NCBI RefSeq assembly: GCF_902506325.1
Contig: NZ_LR732333.1
Coordinates: forward strand, 1-64,000
Reading direction: 5' to 3'
DNA: 64,000 bases
Source of the DNA: Limnobacter sp. 130
Lineage (GTDB): Bacteria; Pseudomonadota; Gammaproteobacteria; Burkholderiales; Burkholderiaceae_B
Part shown: one piece after another, positions 19,672 to 28,725 of the stretch
Layout: every line of letters starts with the position of its first letter
Numbering within the stretch: the first letter of the stretch is position 1
Notes under the pieces: generated by a model
What the model was told of the DNA's origin: nothing
What the model saw: only the letters and a program-made list of their open reading frames with translations
Databases searched by the model: none
Translations under genes and position numbers: made by a program

Positions 19672-21068
19672 AACACAAAGTCAAACACGTGCACTTTGTT
19701 GGTATTGGCGGTTCTGGCATGAGCGGAATTGCCGAGGTATTGATCAACCTTGGATACAAGGTCAGTGGTTCAGATTTGTCCGATTCAGCCGTCACTCAAC
19801 GACTGGCCAAATTGGGTGCCAAGGTATTCACCGGGCATGAACGCGAAAACATTGCTGGTGCAGATGCAGTAGTTACCTCTACAGCCGTGGGCGGCAGCAA
19901 CCCGGAAGTATTGGCCGCGCGCGCCGCGCGAGTGCCTGTAGTACCCCGGGCCGTGATGCTGGCGGAATTGATGCGCTTGAAACAGGGCATTGCTGTTGCA
20001 GGAACGCACGGTAAAACCACCACCACCAGTTTGGTGGCCAGTATTTTGGCTGAAGGCAAGCTTGACCCCACCTTTGTGATTGGTGGGCGTTTGAACTCGG
20101 CGGGTGCCAATGCCAAATTGGGTACAGGCGAATTCATGGTGGTTGAAGCCGACGAATCGGATGCCTCGTTTTTGAACTTGATGCCTGTGATCGCAGTGAT
20201 TACCAACATTGATGCCGACCACATGGAAACCTATGGGCACGACTTCGCACGTCTGAAGCAAGCCTTCGTCGAGTTCACTCGGCGTTTGCCTTTTTATGGT
20301 GTGGCGGCGGTGTGTGTCGACGACCCTTGCGTACGCGAAATCATGCCGTTTGTCTCCAAGACCATCGTGACTTATGGGCTGTCGGAGCAGGCGCAAATTC
20401 GGGCGGTGAATGTACAAGCCTGCCAAGGGCAAATGAAGTTTACGGTGCTACGTGAAGATGAGGCGCCGCTCGACATTACATTGAATTTGCCTGGCGACCA
20501 CAACGTGCGCAATTCGCTCGCTGCAATCGCTGTGGCCACGGAAATTGGTGTTTCCGATGAAGCAATTGTCGCTGCCCTGGAAAAATTCAATGGGGTTGGC
20601 CGTCGCTTTCAGCATTACGGCGAAGTGGCCGCCAAAGAGGGAGGCCACTTCCTGATGGTCGACGACTATGGTCATCACCCCGTTGAAATGGCTGCTACAC
20701 TCGCGGCCGCGCGTGGTGCCTACCCTGACAAGCGCTTGGTGCTTGCCTTCCAGCCTCACCGATACACACGTACTCGCGATTGTTTCGAGGACTTCGTAAA
20801 AGTGTTGGGCACACCCGACCTCGTGATTTTGTCCGAGGTTTATTCCGCCGGTGAAGCACCGATTGTTGCTGCAGATGGTCGATCACTGGCCCGTGCCGTG
20901 CGTGTAGCCGGACGAACTGAACCCGTATTTGTAGAAGACATGAATGAGATGGAAAGTACGATTTTGAATATTGCCCGAGATGGCGATTTGGTGATCACCA
21001 TGGGCGCTGGCTCAATCGGCGCCTTGCCCAGCCGTTTGGTGGCCAACGCTCAAGGAGGCAAACCATGA
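19668..21068 (+). CDS. murC: UDP-N-acetylmuramate--L-alanine ligase
   Basis: MurC adds the first stem-peptide residue. The N-terminus [16 protein letters not shown] binds UDP-MurNAc, the ATP loop is [14 protein letters not shown], and [30 protein letters not shown] and GAGSIG are conserved. The length of 466 aa is standard. The gene overlaps murG and ddl by 4 bp at either end. Confidence 0.97.
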   Translation: MKHKVKHVHFVGIGGSGMSGIAEVLINLGYKVSGSDLSDSAVTQRLAKLGAKVFTGHERENIAGADAVVTSTAVGGSNPEVLAARAARVPVVPRAVMLAELMRLKQGIAVAGTHGKTTTTSLVASILAEGKLDPTFVIGGRLNSAGANAKLGTGEFMVVEADESDASFLNLMPVIAVITNIDADHMETYGHDFARLKQAFVEFTRRLPFYGVAAVCVDDPCVREIMPFVSKTIVTYGLSEQAQIRAVNVQACQGQMKFTVLREDEAPLDITLNLPGDHNVRNSLAAIAVATEIGVSDEAIVAALEKFNGVGRRFQHYGEVAAKEGGHFLMVDDYGHHPVEMAATLAAARGAYPDKRLVLAFQPHRYTRTRDCFEDFVKVLGTPDLVILSEVYSAGEAPIVAADGRSLARAVRVAGRTEPVFVEDMNEMESTILNIARDGDLVITMGAGSIGALPSRLVANAQGGKP

Positions 21069-22036
21069 GTGCTCGCGTGGATGCAAAAAGCCTGGGGAAA
21101 GTCGTGGTGCTGTTTGGGGGCCGCTCGGCTGAACGGGAAGTGTCGCTGAAGTCGGGCAGCATGGTGTTGGCCGCCTTGCAGCGCAACGGCGTCGATGCGC
21201 ATGGTTTTGACCCTGCTGAACGCAGCATGGTGGAACTGGCGCAGGGTGGATTTGATCGCGCGGTGATTTCCCTGCACGGCCGTTTCGGTGAAGACGGCAC
21301 AATTCAAGGCGTGCTGGAGTGGTTGAACATTCCATACACCGGTAGTGGTGTCACTGCATCGGCTTTGTCCATGGACAAAATCCTGACCAAAGCAGCATGG
21401 ATCAGCCAAGGCTTGGCTACACCTGATTACGTTCGCCTTGAGCCTGGCTTCAATGTGAATGAAGTGGTGCAACGCTTGGGCTTGCCCTTGATTGTAAAAC
21501 CAGCGCAGGAAGGTTCAACCCTGGGTTTGACCAAAGTAAAAACAGCAGATCAACTTCAAGCCGCCTTTGAGCTGGCTTACAAGTACGACCCGAATGTGCT
21601 TGCCGAGAAGTTTGTGAGCGGGCAAGAGTTGACCGTTCCTGTGATGGGCGAAGGTGCTGGTGCGCATGCGCTACCCGTGATTCGCATTCAGGCCCCCGAT
21701 GGCAACTACGACTACCACAACAAATACATTGGCAACGAAACCAAGTATTTCTGTCCGAGTGGGCTGGATGCCGCTTTTGAATTGGAAGTACAAGCCCTTT
21801 GTGTAAAGGCATACCAAGTGTTGGGCTGTGCAGGCTGGGGCCGTGCAGATGTATTGGTTGATGAAAGTGGAAAGCCTTGGTTGCTTGAGATGAATACATC
21901 GCCAGGCATGACGGACCACTCACTGGTGCCCATGAGCGCACGAGCCAGCGGTGTGGAGTACGACGATCTTGTGATGCAAATTGCCGCCAGTGCGCGATTG
22001 AAAGCATCTGGATTGAACGTGGGGGGTACACGCTAA
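21065..22036 (+). CDS. ddl: D-alanine--D-alanine ligase
   Basis: This ATP-grasp enzyme makes the D-Ala-D-Ala dipeptide used by MurF. Marks are [17 protein letters not shown] near the N-terminus, [45 protein letters not shown] and GRADVLVDE. The C-terminal [15 protein letters not shown] carries the metal-binding residues. At 323 aa it is of the DdlB length and lies in the usual ddlB position between murC and ftsQ. Confidence 0.96.
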   Translation: MSARVDAKSLGKVVVLFGGRSAEREVSLKSGSMVLAALQRNGVDAHGFDPAERSMVELAQGGFDRAVISLHGRFGEDGTIQGVLEWLNIPYTGSGVTASALSMDKILTKAAWISQGLATPDYVRLEPGFNVNEVVQRLGLPLIVKPAQEGSTLGLTKVKTADQLQAAFELAYKYDPNVLAEKFVSGQELTVPVMGEGAGAHALPVIRIQAPDGNYDYHNKYIGNETKYFCPSGLDAAFELEVQALCVKAYQVLGCAGWGRADVLVDESGKPWLLEMNTSPGMTDHSLVPMSARASGVEYDDLVMQIAASARLKASGLNVGGTR

Positions 22037-22816
22037 ATGCTGGGCGCCATCTGGAACGACGACAAACTCATGAGCATTATTGCCGGGCTGTTCTCAGCGC
22101 TGGCTTTGGTGTTGCTGGGCTACGCGTGTATTCAGTGGTTAATACAGCGCCCGGTATTCGAGCTAAAGCGCGTCGAGTTGATGGGTGACGTAGAGCGCGT
22201 GAACTTGATCGGATTCAAGGCCAATGTGTTGCCGAAAATTGAAGGTACTTTTTTCTCGGCCAATTTACAAAAAGTGCGTGAACAAGTCGAGGCTCAGCCA
22301 TGGGTTCGCAAGGCAGTTGTGCAGCGTACCTGGCCCAGTGGTTTGCGCATACAAATTCAAGGCCACACGCCACTTGCTTTGTGGGGTGAAACACGACTGG
22401 TCAACACCTATGGTGAAGTGTTCTCCGCCAACCTGGCCGAGGTGGCGGAAGACCAGCAGCTGGCTGTGTTGAATGGGCCTGCAGGTAGCGAATTACTCGT
22501 CTCCAAAATGTATGTGTCAAGTATCGAAAAACTGAAAACGTTGGGCATGTGGCCTTCACGTGTGGAGTTATCCGATCGTTATGCCTGGTCAATAGAAACC
22601 GACACTGGCATCACCATCGAACTGGGGCGAGCCCAAGAGAATTTCAGCATTGAACAGAAATTGGATCGACTGCTGGCGGTTTATCCAAAAATTACAAGCC
22701 AGGTGATGGCCGCAGTGGAAAGAATCGATCTGCGCTATCCAAGGGGTGTTGCAGTAAAGGGCGAGCGTTTGGCGGTTTCAAAACCCGCAGGCGCTTCAAG
22801 CGTGAAATTGAACTGA
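22037..22816 (+). CDS. ftsQ: Cell division protein FtsQ
   Basis: FtsQ is a bitopic inner-membrane protein that recruits FtsL and FtsB and connects early and late divisome parts. The 259-aa product has one transmembrane segment (about residues 12-34). A periplasmic POTRA domain begins at FELKRVELMGDVERVN and contains FFSANLQKVREQVEAQPWVRKA, followed by the FtsQ beta domain (about 120-240). The ATG directly follows the ddl TAA. Confidence 0.95.
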   Translation: MLGAIWNDDKLMSIIAGLFSALALVLLGYACIQWLIQRPVFELKRVELMGDVERVNLIGFKANVLPKIEGTFFSANLQKVREQVEAQPWVRKAVVQRTWPSGLRIQIQGHTPLALWGETRLVNTYGEVFSANLAEVAEDQQLAVLNGPAGSELLVSKMYVSSIEKLKTLGMWPSRVELSDRYAWSIETDTGITIELGRAQENFSIEQKLDRLLAVYPKITSQVMAAVERIDLRYPRGVAVKGERLAVSKPAGASSVKLN

Positions 22817-22841
22817 ATTTGAAATACTGAAACTAGGCACC

Positions 22842-24074
22842 ATGAACAAAGAGCCAAAAGATTTGATAGTTGGGCTAGACATTGGCACTGCGAAAGTTGT
22901 CGCCATGGTTGCGGAGCTGTTGCCAGATGGCCGCTTCGAAGTCATTGGCGTGGCGCAACATGAATCGCGGGGATTGAAAAAAGGCGTAGTGGTCAACATT
23001 GAGTCCACAGTGCATTCCATTCAACAGGCTTTGGAAGAAGCCGAGTTGATGGCCGACTGCAAAATTAAAACCGTGCTCACAGGCATTGCAGGCAGCCACA
23101 TTCGCAGCTTCAATTCCTCAGGCATGGTTGCGATTAAAGAACGCGAAGTAACCCAAGCCGATGTGGCGCGCGTCATTGAAACAGCCAAGGCCGTGAACAT
23201 TCCGACTGATCAGCAAATTCTGCATGTGCTGCCGCAAGAATTTATTGTGGACGGTCAGGAAGATGTACGCGAGCCACTGGGCATGAGTGGTGTGCGTTTG
23301 GAAACCCGCGTACACATTGTGACGGGGGCAGTGTCTGCTGCACAAAACATCGTGAAGTGTGTTCGCCGCTGTGGTCTTGAAGTGCAAGACCTGATGCTGC
23401 AGCCGCTGGCCTCCAGCATGGCTGTGTTGACCGAAGATGAAAAAGAATTGGGTGTGGTGCTGATTGATATTGGCGGCGGCACCACCGACATCGCGGTGTT
23501 CACTGGCGGCGCAATTCGCCACACGGCGGTCATTCCAATTGCGGGCGATCAAATCACCAATGACATTGCAATGGCACTGCGCACACCCACACCCGATGCA
23601 GAAGAAATCAAGATTCGCCATGGTGTGGCCAAGCAAGTGCTGGCCGACCCACACGCCAAAATTGATGTACCCGGTATTGGCGAGCGTGATCCACGAACTT
23701 TGTCCAAACAAGCGCTGGCTGCTGTCATCGAACCGCGTCTTGAAGAGTTGTTCTTGATGGTGCAGCAAGTGTTGCGTGAATCGGGTTACGAAGAGTTGTT
23801 GTCCTCTGGTGTTGTGTTGACCGGTGGCACCAGTTTGATGCCTGGTATTGCAGAACTTGGTGAAGATATTTTCATGAAGCCCGTGCGTATTGGCGTGCCC
23901 GATTACGCAGGTGGTTTGGCTGACATGGTTCGTACACCACGTTTTGCAACAGCCATGGGTTTGCTCCACGAGGCACGCGCGCAGCATTTGCGTGGTCGCC
24001 GTGTGGCGTCACAAGGCGGTGGCTTGAAGCAGACAGTACAGAAAATGAAAGAGTGGTTTTTAGGTAATTTTTAA
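22842..24074 (+). CDS. ftsA: Cell division protein FtsA
   Basis: FtsA is an actin-like ATPase that tethers FtsZ to the membrane. Actin-fold motifs are visible as VGLDIGTAKVVAMV (phosphate 1), VLIDIGGGTTDIAVF (phosphate 2) and VLTGGTSLMPGI (adenosine). The SHI-type 1C subdomain lies between about residues 85 and 165. The C-terminal KMKEWFLGNF forms the amphipathic membrane-targeting helix. The length of 410 aa is normal. Confidence 0.97.
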   Translation: MNKEPKDLIVGLDIGTAKVVAMVAELLPDGRFEVIGVAQHESRGLKKGVVVNIESTVHSIQQALEEAELMADCKIKTVLTGIAGSHIRSFNSSGMVAIKEREVTQADVARVIETAKAVNIPTDQQILHVLPQEFIVDGQEDVREPLGMSGVRLETRVHIVTGAVSAAQNIVKCVRRCGLEVQDLMLQPLASSMAVLTEDEKELGVVLIDIGGGTTDIAVFTGGAIRHTAVIPIAGDQITNDIAMALRTPTPDAEEIKIRHGVAKQVLADPHAKIDVPGIGERDPRTLSKQALAAVIEPRLEELFLMVQQVLRESGYEELLSSGVVLTGGTSLMPGIAELGEDIFMKPVRIGVPDYAGGLADMVRTPRFATAMGLLHEARAQHLRGRRVASQGGGLKQTVQKMKEWFLGNF

Positions 24075-24138
24075 TCGTAGTTTTTAACTTTAATTTTTTC
24101 GGCGATGTTCAATTTTTGCTAGATAGGAGGCAAACACC

Positions 24139-25308
24139 ATGTCATTTGAAATTCTCGAGACAGAAACTCAAGGGACTGTCATTAAGGTTGTAGGTGTAGG
24201 CGGCGCAGGCGGTAACGCGGTGGCCCACATGATTGCGCAAGGCGTTCAAAACGTCGAATTCATTTGCGCCAATACCGATGCACAGGCCTTGGCCAAAACC
24301 AAAGCCAATGTGCTCATTCAGCTGGGTAAAACTGGTTTGGGCGCGGGCGCAAAACCCGAGGCTGGCCGTCAGGCTGCTGAAGAAGACCGTGACCGCATTC
24401 GCGATGCACTGCGTGGCGCGCACATGGTGTTCATCACGGCAGGCATGGGCGGTGGTACAGGTACTGGTGCTGCACCTGTGGTTGCTGAGGTAGCTCAGGA
24501 GCTGGGTATTCTGACGGTGGCTGTTGTGACCAAGCCTTTTGAGTTTGAAGGCAACAAGCGTTGCAAGGCCGCAGAAGAAGGTCTTGAAAAGTTGTCCAGC
24601 AAAGTGAATTCACTGATTATTGTGCTGAACGAAAAGCTACTCGAAGTGGTTGGCGACGATGCAACACAAGAAGACTGCTTTATTGCAGCCGACGATGTGT
24701 TGCATAACGCCTGCGCGGGTATTGCTGAAATCATCAACGTAGAAGGCAACGTGAACGTCGACTTCGAAGATGTGAAAACCATCATGTCGGAAGTGGGTAA
24801 GGCCATGATGGGTACAGCCACCGCCAATGGCCCTGAGCGCGCGCGTGAAGCGGCTGAGCAAGCCATTGCATCGCCATTGCTGGAAGGTGTCGATTTGTCG
24901 GGAGCTCGTGGCGTGTTGGTCAACATCACTTCAAGCAAGAGCCTGAAGCTGAAAGAAACCAAGGAAGTCATGAACATCATTCGTGCCTATGCTGCGGAAG
25001 ATGCAACGGTGATTTTCGGTACCGCCTACGATGAAACCATGGGTGACGATTTGCGTGTCACAGTGGTTGCTACAGGTTTGGGCCGCAAGGTAGCCAAGCC
25101 GACTTTGGTGCAGGCCGAGCAGTATCAACCCATGGCACGCACCGGTACGTTTGATGCGGTCAGCGGTCAGCAAGGTGAAACGGATTACGCCATACCGGCT
25201 GTGTTCCGCAATCCGCGCGACAACGCTGCATCACGTGTACAAGCTTTGCAGGATAGTGGCATGGACCGGTTTGATATTCCCGCATTTTTGCGCCGTCAAG
25301 CGGACTAA
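24139..25308 (+). CDS. ftsZ: Cell division GTPase FtsZ
   Basis: FtsZ is the tubulin homologue that forms the Z ring. GTP-binding features are VGGAGGNAVAHM (about 20-31), the tubulin signature GGGTGTG at 104-110 with flanking AAPVVA, and the T7-loop region NVDFEDVKTIM. The C-terminal peptide DRFDIPAFLRRQAD, which binds FtsA, ZipA-like partners and ZapD, is intact at the very end. The 389-aa ORF is preceded by an AGGAGG ribosome-binding site (24125-24130). Its 64-bp gap from ftsA is one of the few real gaps in the cluster. Confidence 0.98.
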   Translation: MSFEILETETQGTVIKVVGVGGAGGNAVAHMIAQGVQNVEFICANTDAQALAKTKANVLIQLGKTGLGAGAKPEAGRQAAEEDRDRIRDALRGAHMVFITAGMGGGTGTGAAPVVAEVAQELGILTVAVVTKPFEFEGNKRCKAAEEGLEKLSSKVNSLIIVLNEKLLEVVGDDATQEDCFIAADDVLHNACAGIAEIINVEGNVNVDFEDVKTIMSEVGKAMMGTATANGPERAREAAEQAIASPLLEGVDLSGARGVLVNITSSKSLKLKETKEVMNIIRAYAAEDATVIFGTAYDETMGDDLRVTVVATGLGRKVAKPTLVQAEQYQPMARTGTFDAVSGQQGETDYAIPAVFRNPRDNAASRVQALQDSGMDRFDIPAFLRRQAD

Positions 25309-25391
25309 ACGCGGCACAGTATTCAACGCAAGCGATCAGCTTTTCGAGAACATTTTCGGAAAGTGAATGTCCTATCAACACCCTCGGTAGT

Positions 25392-25436
25392 TCGCGGGTG
25401 AAGTTTGCAGTTTTGCCGAAGACTGCAAATCCGCGA
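25392..25436 (+). other. Stable hairpin between ftsZ and the peroxiredoxin gene
   Basis: An inner 8-bp stem (TTTGCAGT at 25404-25411 with ACTGCAAA at 25422-25429) is enclosed by a 6-bp stem (TCGCGG at 25392-25397 with CCGCGA at 25431-25436). No T-run follows, so it is not an ordinary intrinsic terminator. It may mark the end of the dcw message by processing, or be part of the peroxiredoxin leader. Confidence 0.4.
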
Positions 25437-25491
25437 TCTACTCAGGGTCGCTTGTGTGGTGTATTTTTGAGGTTTTAGGAGAAGCATTAAA

Positions 25492-25995
25492 ATGACAATC
25501 AAGATCGGTGACAAACTGCCCAACGCAACGGTGTATGAGTTTTTCCACGAGGAAACCGAAGGGTGTGCTTTAGGACCCAACAAATTTGAAGTGGAAAAAG
25601 AGTTGGCCGGTAAAACGGTTGCGATTCTCGCTTTGCCCGGCGCTTACACGCCAACCTGTTCTGCGAAGCATGTGCCTGGTTTTATCCAGAATTTCGACGC
25701 ATTCAAAGCAAAGGGCGTTGATGAAATTTGGTGCATTTCCGTGAACGACGCGTTTGTGATGGGCATGTGGGGCAAGTCCATGGGTGCAGAAGGCAAAGTA
25801 CGCATGTTGGCCGACGGATCTGCTGAACTCACCAAGAAAATTGGCCTGGAGCTGGACCTGACTGCTCGCGGCATGGGAATTCGATCCAATCGCTATTCCA
25901 TGCTGGTAAAAGATGGCGTGGTAACCCAATTCAATCTGGAAGCACCTGGTGTTTTCGAGAACAGTACTGCTGAAAAGCTGTTGTCGCAAATTTAA
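25492..25995 (+). CDS. Peroxiredoxin, Prx5/type II family
   Basis: This is a thiol peroxidase that reduces hydroperoxides, probably with glutathione/glutaredoxin as electron donor. The peroxidatic Cys is C56 in PGAYTPTCSAKHVPGF, with the conserved T/P/R environment of Prx5 enzymes (WCISVNDAFVMG, RSNRYSMLV). The length of 167 aa is standard and there is no signal peptide. The start is ATG 25492 after TTTTAGGAGAAG. A separate promoter is likely because 183 bp separate it from ftsZ. A peroxiredoxin at this place is common in Burkholderiales. Confidence 0.93.
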   Translation: MTIKIGDKLPNATVYEFFHEETEGCALGPNKFEVEKELAGKTVAILALPGAYTPTCSAKHVPGFIQNFDAFKAKGVDEIWCISVNDAFVMGMWGKSMGAEGKVRMLADGSAELTKKIGLELDLTARGMGIRSNRYSMLVKDGVVTQFNLEAPGVFENSTAEKLLSQI

Positions 25996-26141
25996 GAAAT
26001 AACTGTAGAAACGGGGTAAATCGTGCAATTTTGCGACACTTTTACTCCTTTTTAACCCTAATTGGAGTTTGACCTCCATAAAAAATCTTGGGTTGACCTA
26101 AACGGGTGGTTACACTTCCGTGACAATTCAAGGAAAGTTGA

Positions 26142-27062
26142 GTGAAACAGAGAACCTTAAAACAAGTGTTGAGCGCCACGGGAATCGGCTTGCATTCTGG
26201 CAAGCGGGTGACCATGACGCTGCGACCTGCGCCACCTGACACGGGTATTGTGTTCAGGCGCGTTGATCTGCCAGAGCCCGTGGACTTCCCGGTTAATGCC
26301 CTGGCGATTGGCGACACGCGCATGGCCTCCACGCTTGAAAAGGACGGTGCCAAGGTTTCAACCATCGAGCATTTGATGTCCGCCCTGTGTGGTTTGGGCG
26401 TTGATAACGCCTACATTGATCTCACGGCGGTTGAAGTGCCCATTATGGATGGCAGTGCCATTTCGTTTGTTTTTCTCATTCAGCAAGCCGGATTGCTTGA
26501 ACAGTCCGCCTTGAAAAAATTCATCCGTGTGAAGAAATCCGTGGAAGTGCGGGAAGGCGAGGGCGCAAGCCTGAAATATGCCAGCTTGACGCCCTACGAT
26601 GGTTTCCGCCTGAAATTTGAAATTGATTTTGGTCACCCCGCGATCGATAAAACCGGGCAAATGGTTGAAATCGACTTCTCCAGCACATCATTTACCCGGG
26701 ACATCGCTCGGGCGCGAACCTTTGGTTTCACACAAGACGTCGAAACCTTGCGTAATCTTGGCCTGGCCCTTGGGGGTAATTTGGACAACGCGATTGTGAT
26801 GGACGAATATCGCATCTTGAATTCGGACGGTTTGCGTTACGACGACGAGTTCGTGAAACACAAGGTATTGGACGCAATCGGCGATCTCTATGTGATTGGG
26901 CACCCCATTATCGGCGAGTACCAGGCGTATCGATCCGGCCATGGTCTAAACAATCAGTTGATTCGAGCCCTGATTAAGGACCCCTCTGCGTTTGAAGTGG
27001 TGACCTTCGAAAGTGTCAGGGAAACACCTACTGTATTTAGGGCAGATTGGGCAGTTGCCTAA
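26142..27062 (+). CDS. lpxC: UDP-3-O-acyl-N-acetylglucosamine deacetylase
   Basis: LpxC carries out the committed, zinc-dependent step of lipid A synthesis. The zinc ligands are visible in TIEHLMSAL and [10 protein letters not shown], and the catalytic region in [22 protein letters not shown] near the N-terminus and [10 protein letters not shown] are further family blocks. The length of 306 aa is standard. The start is GTG 26142 ([14 protein letters not shown]) after AGGAAAG. In enterobacteria LpxC level is set by FtsH proteolysis of the C-terminus; nothing here shows whether that holds. Confidence 0.97.
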   Translation: MKQRTLKQVLSATGIGLHSGKRVTMTLRPAPPDTGIVFRRVDLPEPVDFPVNALAIGDTRMASTLEKDGAKVSTIEHLMSALCGLGVDNAYIDLTAVEVPIMDGSAISFVFLIQQAGLLEQSALKKFIRVKKSVEVREGEGASLKYASLTPYDGFRLKFEIDFGHPAIDKTGQMVEIDFSSTSFTRDIARARTFGFTQDVETLRNLGLALGGNLDNAIVMDEYRILNSDGLRYDDEFVKHKVLDAIGDLYVIGHPIIGEYQAYRSGHGLNNQLIRALIKDPSAFEVVTFESVRETPTVFRADWAVA

Positions 27063-27127
27063 ATGTTCGAATGTAAAATAGTATTAATCTCAACAAAATC
27101 TGGTGGTTTTGGGATACATTCCAGAAA

Positions 27128-27577
27128 TTACTTGAATTTGTGATGTTTGTTCAGTGCTTGAGTAGCCGCTTTCAAAGGCGAATCCCCAAGCCGGTTTTCA
27201 AGGTCTAGCCACGCTTTTCTAGCGGCATCCGAGAAAACAGCCCTTTTTGGGCGACGCTCCAACTGCTTCGATGTCAAAGGGTTGGTTTGTATTTGAAGCT
27301 GAATTTCGTTTATATTCATGCCCGAGCCCTGCAGATGCTGAATCAGGCTGGGTAAGGATTGCCTCAGGCGCGTCAGCGCCGCCGGGGTCGACACGAAAAT
27401 TTTTAGTTTGTCTTTTTTGATTGGTCCAACACTGAAGGTCACGCCACGAAGCGTGGGCCAAGTGTGAATAATCTTCTCAAGTCGACGCGATTGCGCCGCT
27501 TGGGTGATTAACGAGCTTGTTTGTGGTTCCTGCATCAGGCTTGCCAAGGGAGATAATGCGGAATGCTTTGGTTTCAC
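27128..27577 (-). CDS. DciA-like DUF721 family protein
   Basis: The 149-aa protein fits the DUF721 (DciA-related) family, whose characterised members load the replicative helicase DnaB where DnaC/DnaI is missing. The conserved core lies at about residues 30-105, with a WPTLRGVTFSVG stretch and a basic C-terminal tail. The start is GTG 27577. It converges with lpxC and is divergent from the M23 gene, a placement seen in many betaproteobacteria. The helicase-loader role is a family-level inference and this member is divergent. Confidence 0.65.
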   Translation of the reverse strand: MKPKHSALSPLASLMQEPQTSSLITQAAQSRRLEKIIHTWPTLRGVTFSVGPIKKDKLKIFVSTPAALTRLRQSLPSLIQHLQGSGMNINEIQLQIQTNPLTSKQLERRPKRAVFSDAARKAWLDLENRLGDSPLKAATQALNKHHKFK

Positions 27578-27647
27578 CGGGTGTTCTCACTAAAACCCGT
27601 TAAAAACGGGTGAATTCGGTTCGCTACGCGGATTGAGGAGGTTATAC

Positions 27648-28625
27648 ATGCAGTTAATTCTTATGCGGGGTCCTTTCTCTCGCACCAGTGTACTCAGTAT
27701 AAAGACCAGCCACGTTGCTTTGTTGCTTGTTTTGCTGGTTATGTTGGCGGGGTCGTTCATGGCCGCCGGCCTGTATTTGGCTGCGCGCTTCGGCGAAAGT
27801 ATTCCCGTCGTTCAAGACATTGTATACACGCGCCAATTGGCCAAGCACCATGATGTGGCGGATACCGGAAGCCCGCTTGATGCCATGGCCATTCGCCTCG
27901 CCGAGATGCGAGCCCAACTTGCGCGCCTGGATGCTGTTAGCGTTCGATTGTTGAAGTCCAATGGACTTGACACCAAGGTGACCCTCACAGAGCAACTGGG
28001 CCAGGGTGGTCTGCAGCAAAAAGATGAAAAGTCGTTGAATTACCGGGAAGTTAAAACAGCCATTTCAGATGTTGCCAGCCAAATTGAACGACAGGCCGAT
28101 GTATTCAGCATTATTGATACGGACCTTCAGACTGCCCGCGTAAAATTCCTCAGTGTTCCCAATGAATCCCCGCTCACCGACACCATCGCTGTCAGTAACT
28201 TTGGTAACCGGATTGATCCTTTCACCGGGCGCCGCTCTACCCACGAAGGCATTGATTTCATTGCCCCGACCGGAACGCCCATTCTGGCTGCTGCTGCCGG
28301 TGTAGTGGTCGAAGCCAAATGGCATCCGGGTTACGGCAACATGGTAGAAATTGAACACAACAACAAAACTACCACCCGTTATGCCCACGCTTCCAAGCTG
28401 TTGGTCAAGCCCGGAGACATCGTGCGACTGGGGCAAAAAATTGCGTTGGTTGGCAGTACAGGCCGATCTACAGGCCCCCACCTGCACTTTGAGGTGCGTG
28501 TCGATGGTGTACCTCAAAATCCGAATAAGTTTCTTGAAAAGAATGGCCTTCCCCGTCCTGGCCCTTCAACCGTTGCCGCCTTGAACGGCTTATTCTCGGA
28601 AAGCGCTGCAGGCCCGCTGGACTAA
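27648..28625 (+). CDS. Membrane-anchored M23-family metallopeptidase (LytM domain)
   Basis: A peptidoglycan endopeptidase or amidase activator of the envelope. From ATG 27648 (GGAGG 8 bp upstream) the protein is 325 aa. It has an N-terminal transmembrane segment (about residues 22-44), a helical region, and a C-terminal LytM domain from FGNRIDPFTGRRSTHEGIDF to GPHLHFEVRVDG. All four zinc-site residues are there: His and Asp of HEGID, and the HAS and HLHFE histidines. It should therefore be an active enzyme, unlike EnvC/NlpD-type degenerate LytM proteins. It precedes secA as in related genomes. Confidence 0.9.
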   Translation: MQLILMRGPFSRTSVLSIKTSHVALLLVLLVMLAGSFMAAGLYLAARFGESIPVVQDIVYTRQLAKHHDVADTGSPLDAMAIRLAEMRAQLARLDAVSVRLLKSNGLDTKVTLTEQLGQGGLQQKDEKSLNYREVKTAISDVASQIERQADVFSIIDTDLQTARVKFLSVPNESPLTDTIAVSNFGNRIDPFTGRRSTHEGIDFIAPTGTPILAAAAGVVVEAKWHPGYGNMVEIEHNNKTTTRYAHASKLLVKPGDIVRLGQKIALVGSTGRSTGPHLHFEVRVDGVPQNPNKFLEKNGLPRPGPSTVAALNGLFSESAAGPLD

Positions 28626-28658
28626 GCTTCGCGTGCTAAACTTCTAGGCTGTTTTTGG

Positions 28659-28687
28659 AATCGACCGGACCCAAAACCCGGTCGATT
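28659..28687 (+). other. Perfect 10-bp hairpin upstream of secA
   Basis: AATCGACCGG (28659-28668) pairs fully with CCGGTCGATT (28678-28687) around a 9-nt loop. The following sequence GACTTTCTGG is only weakly T-rich. It could terminate the M23 transcript or shape the secA leader. The gap from the M23 stop to the secA ATG is 100 bp. Confidence 0.45.
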
Positions 28688-28725
28688 GACTTTCTGGCCC
28701 CCAAAGGGTCGAACCAGCCGACATT

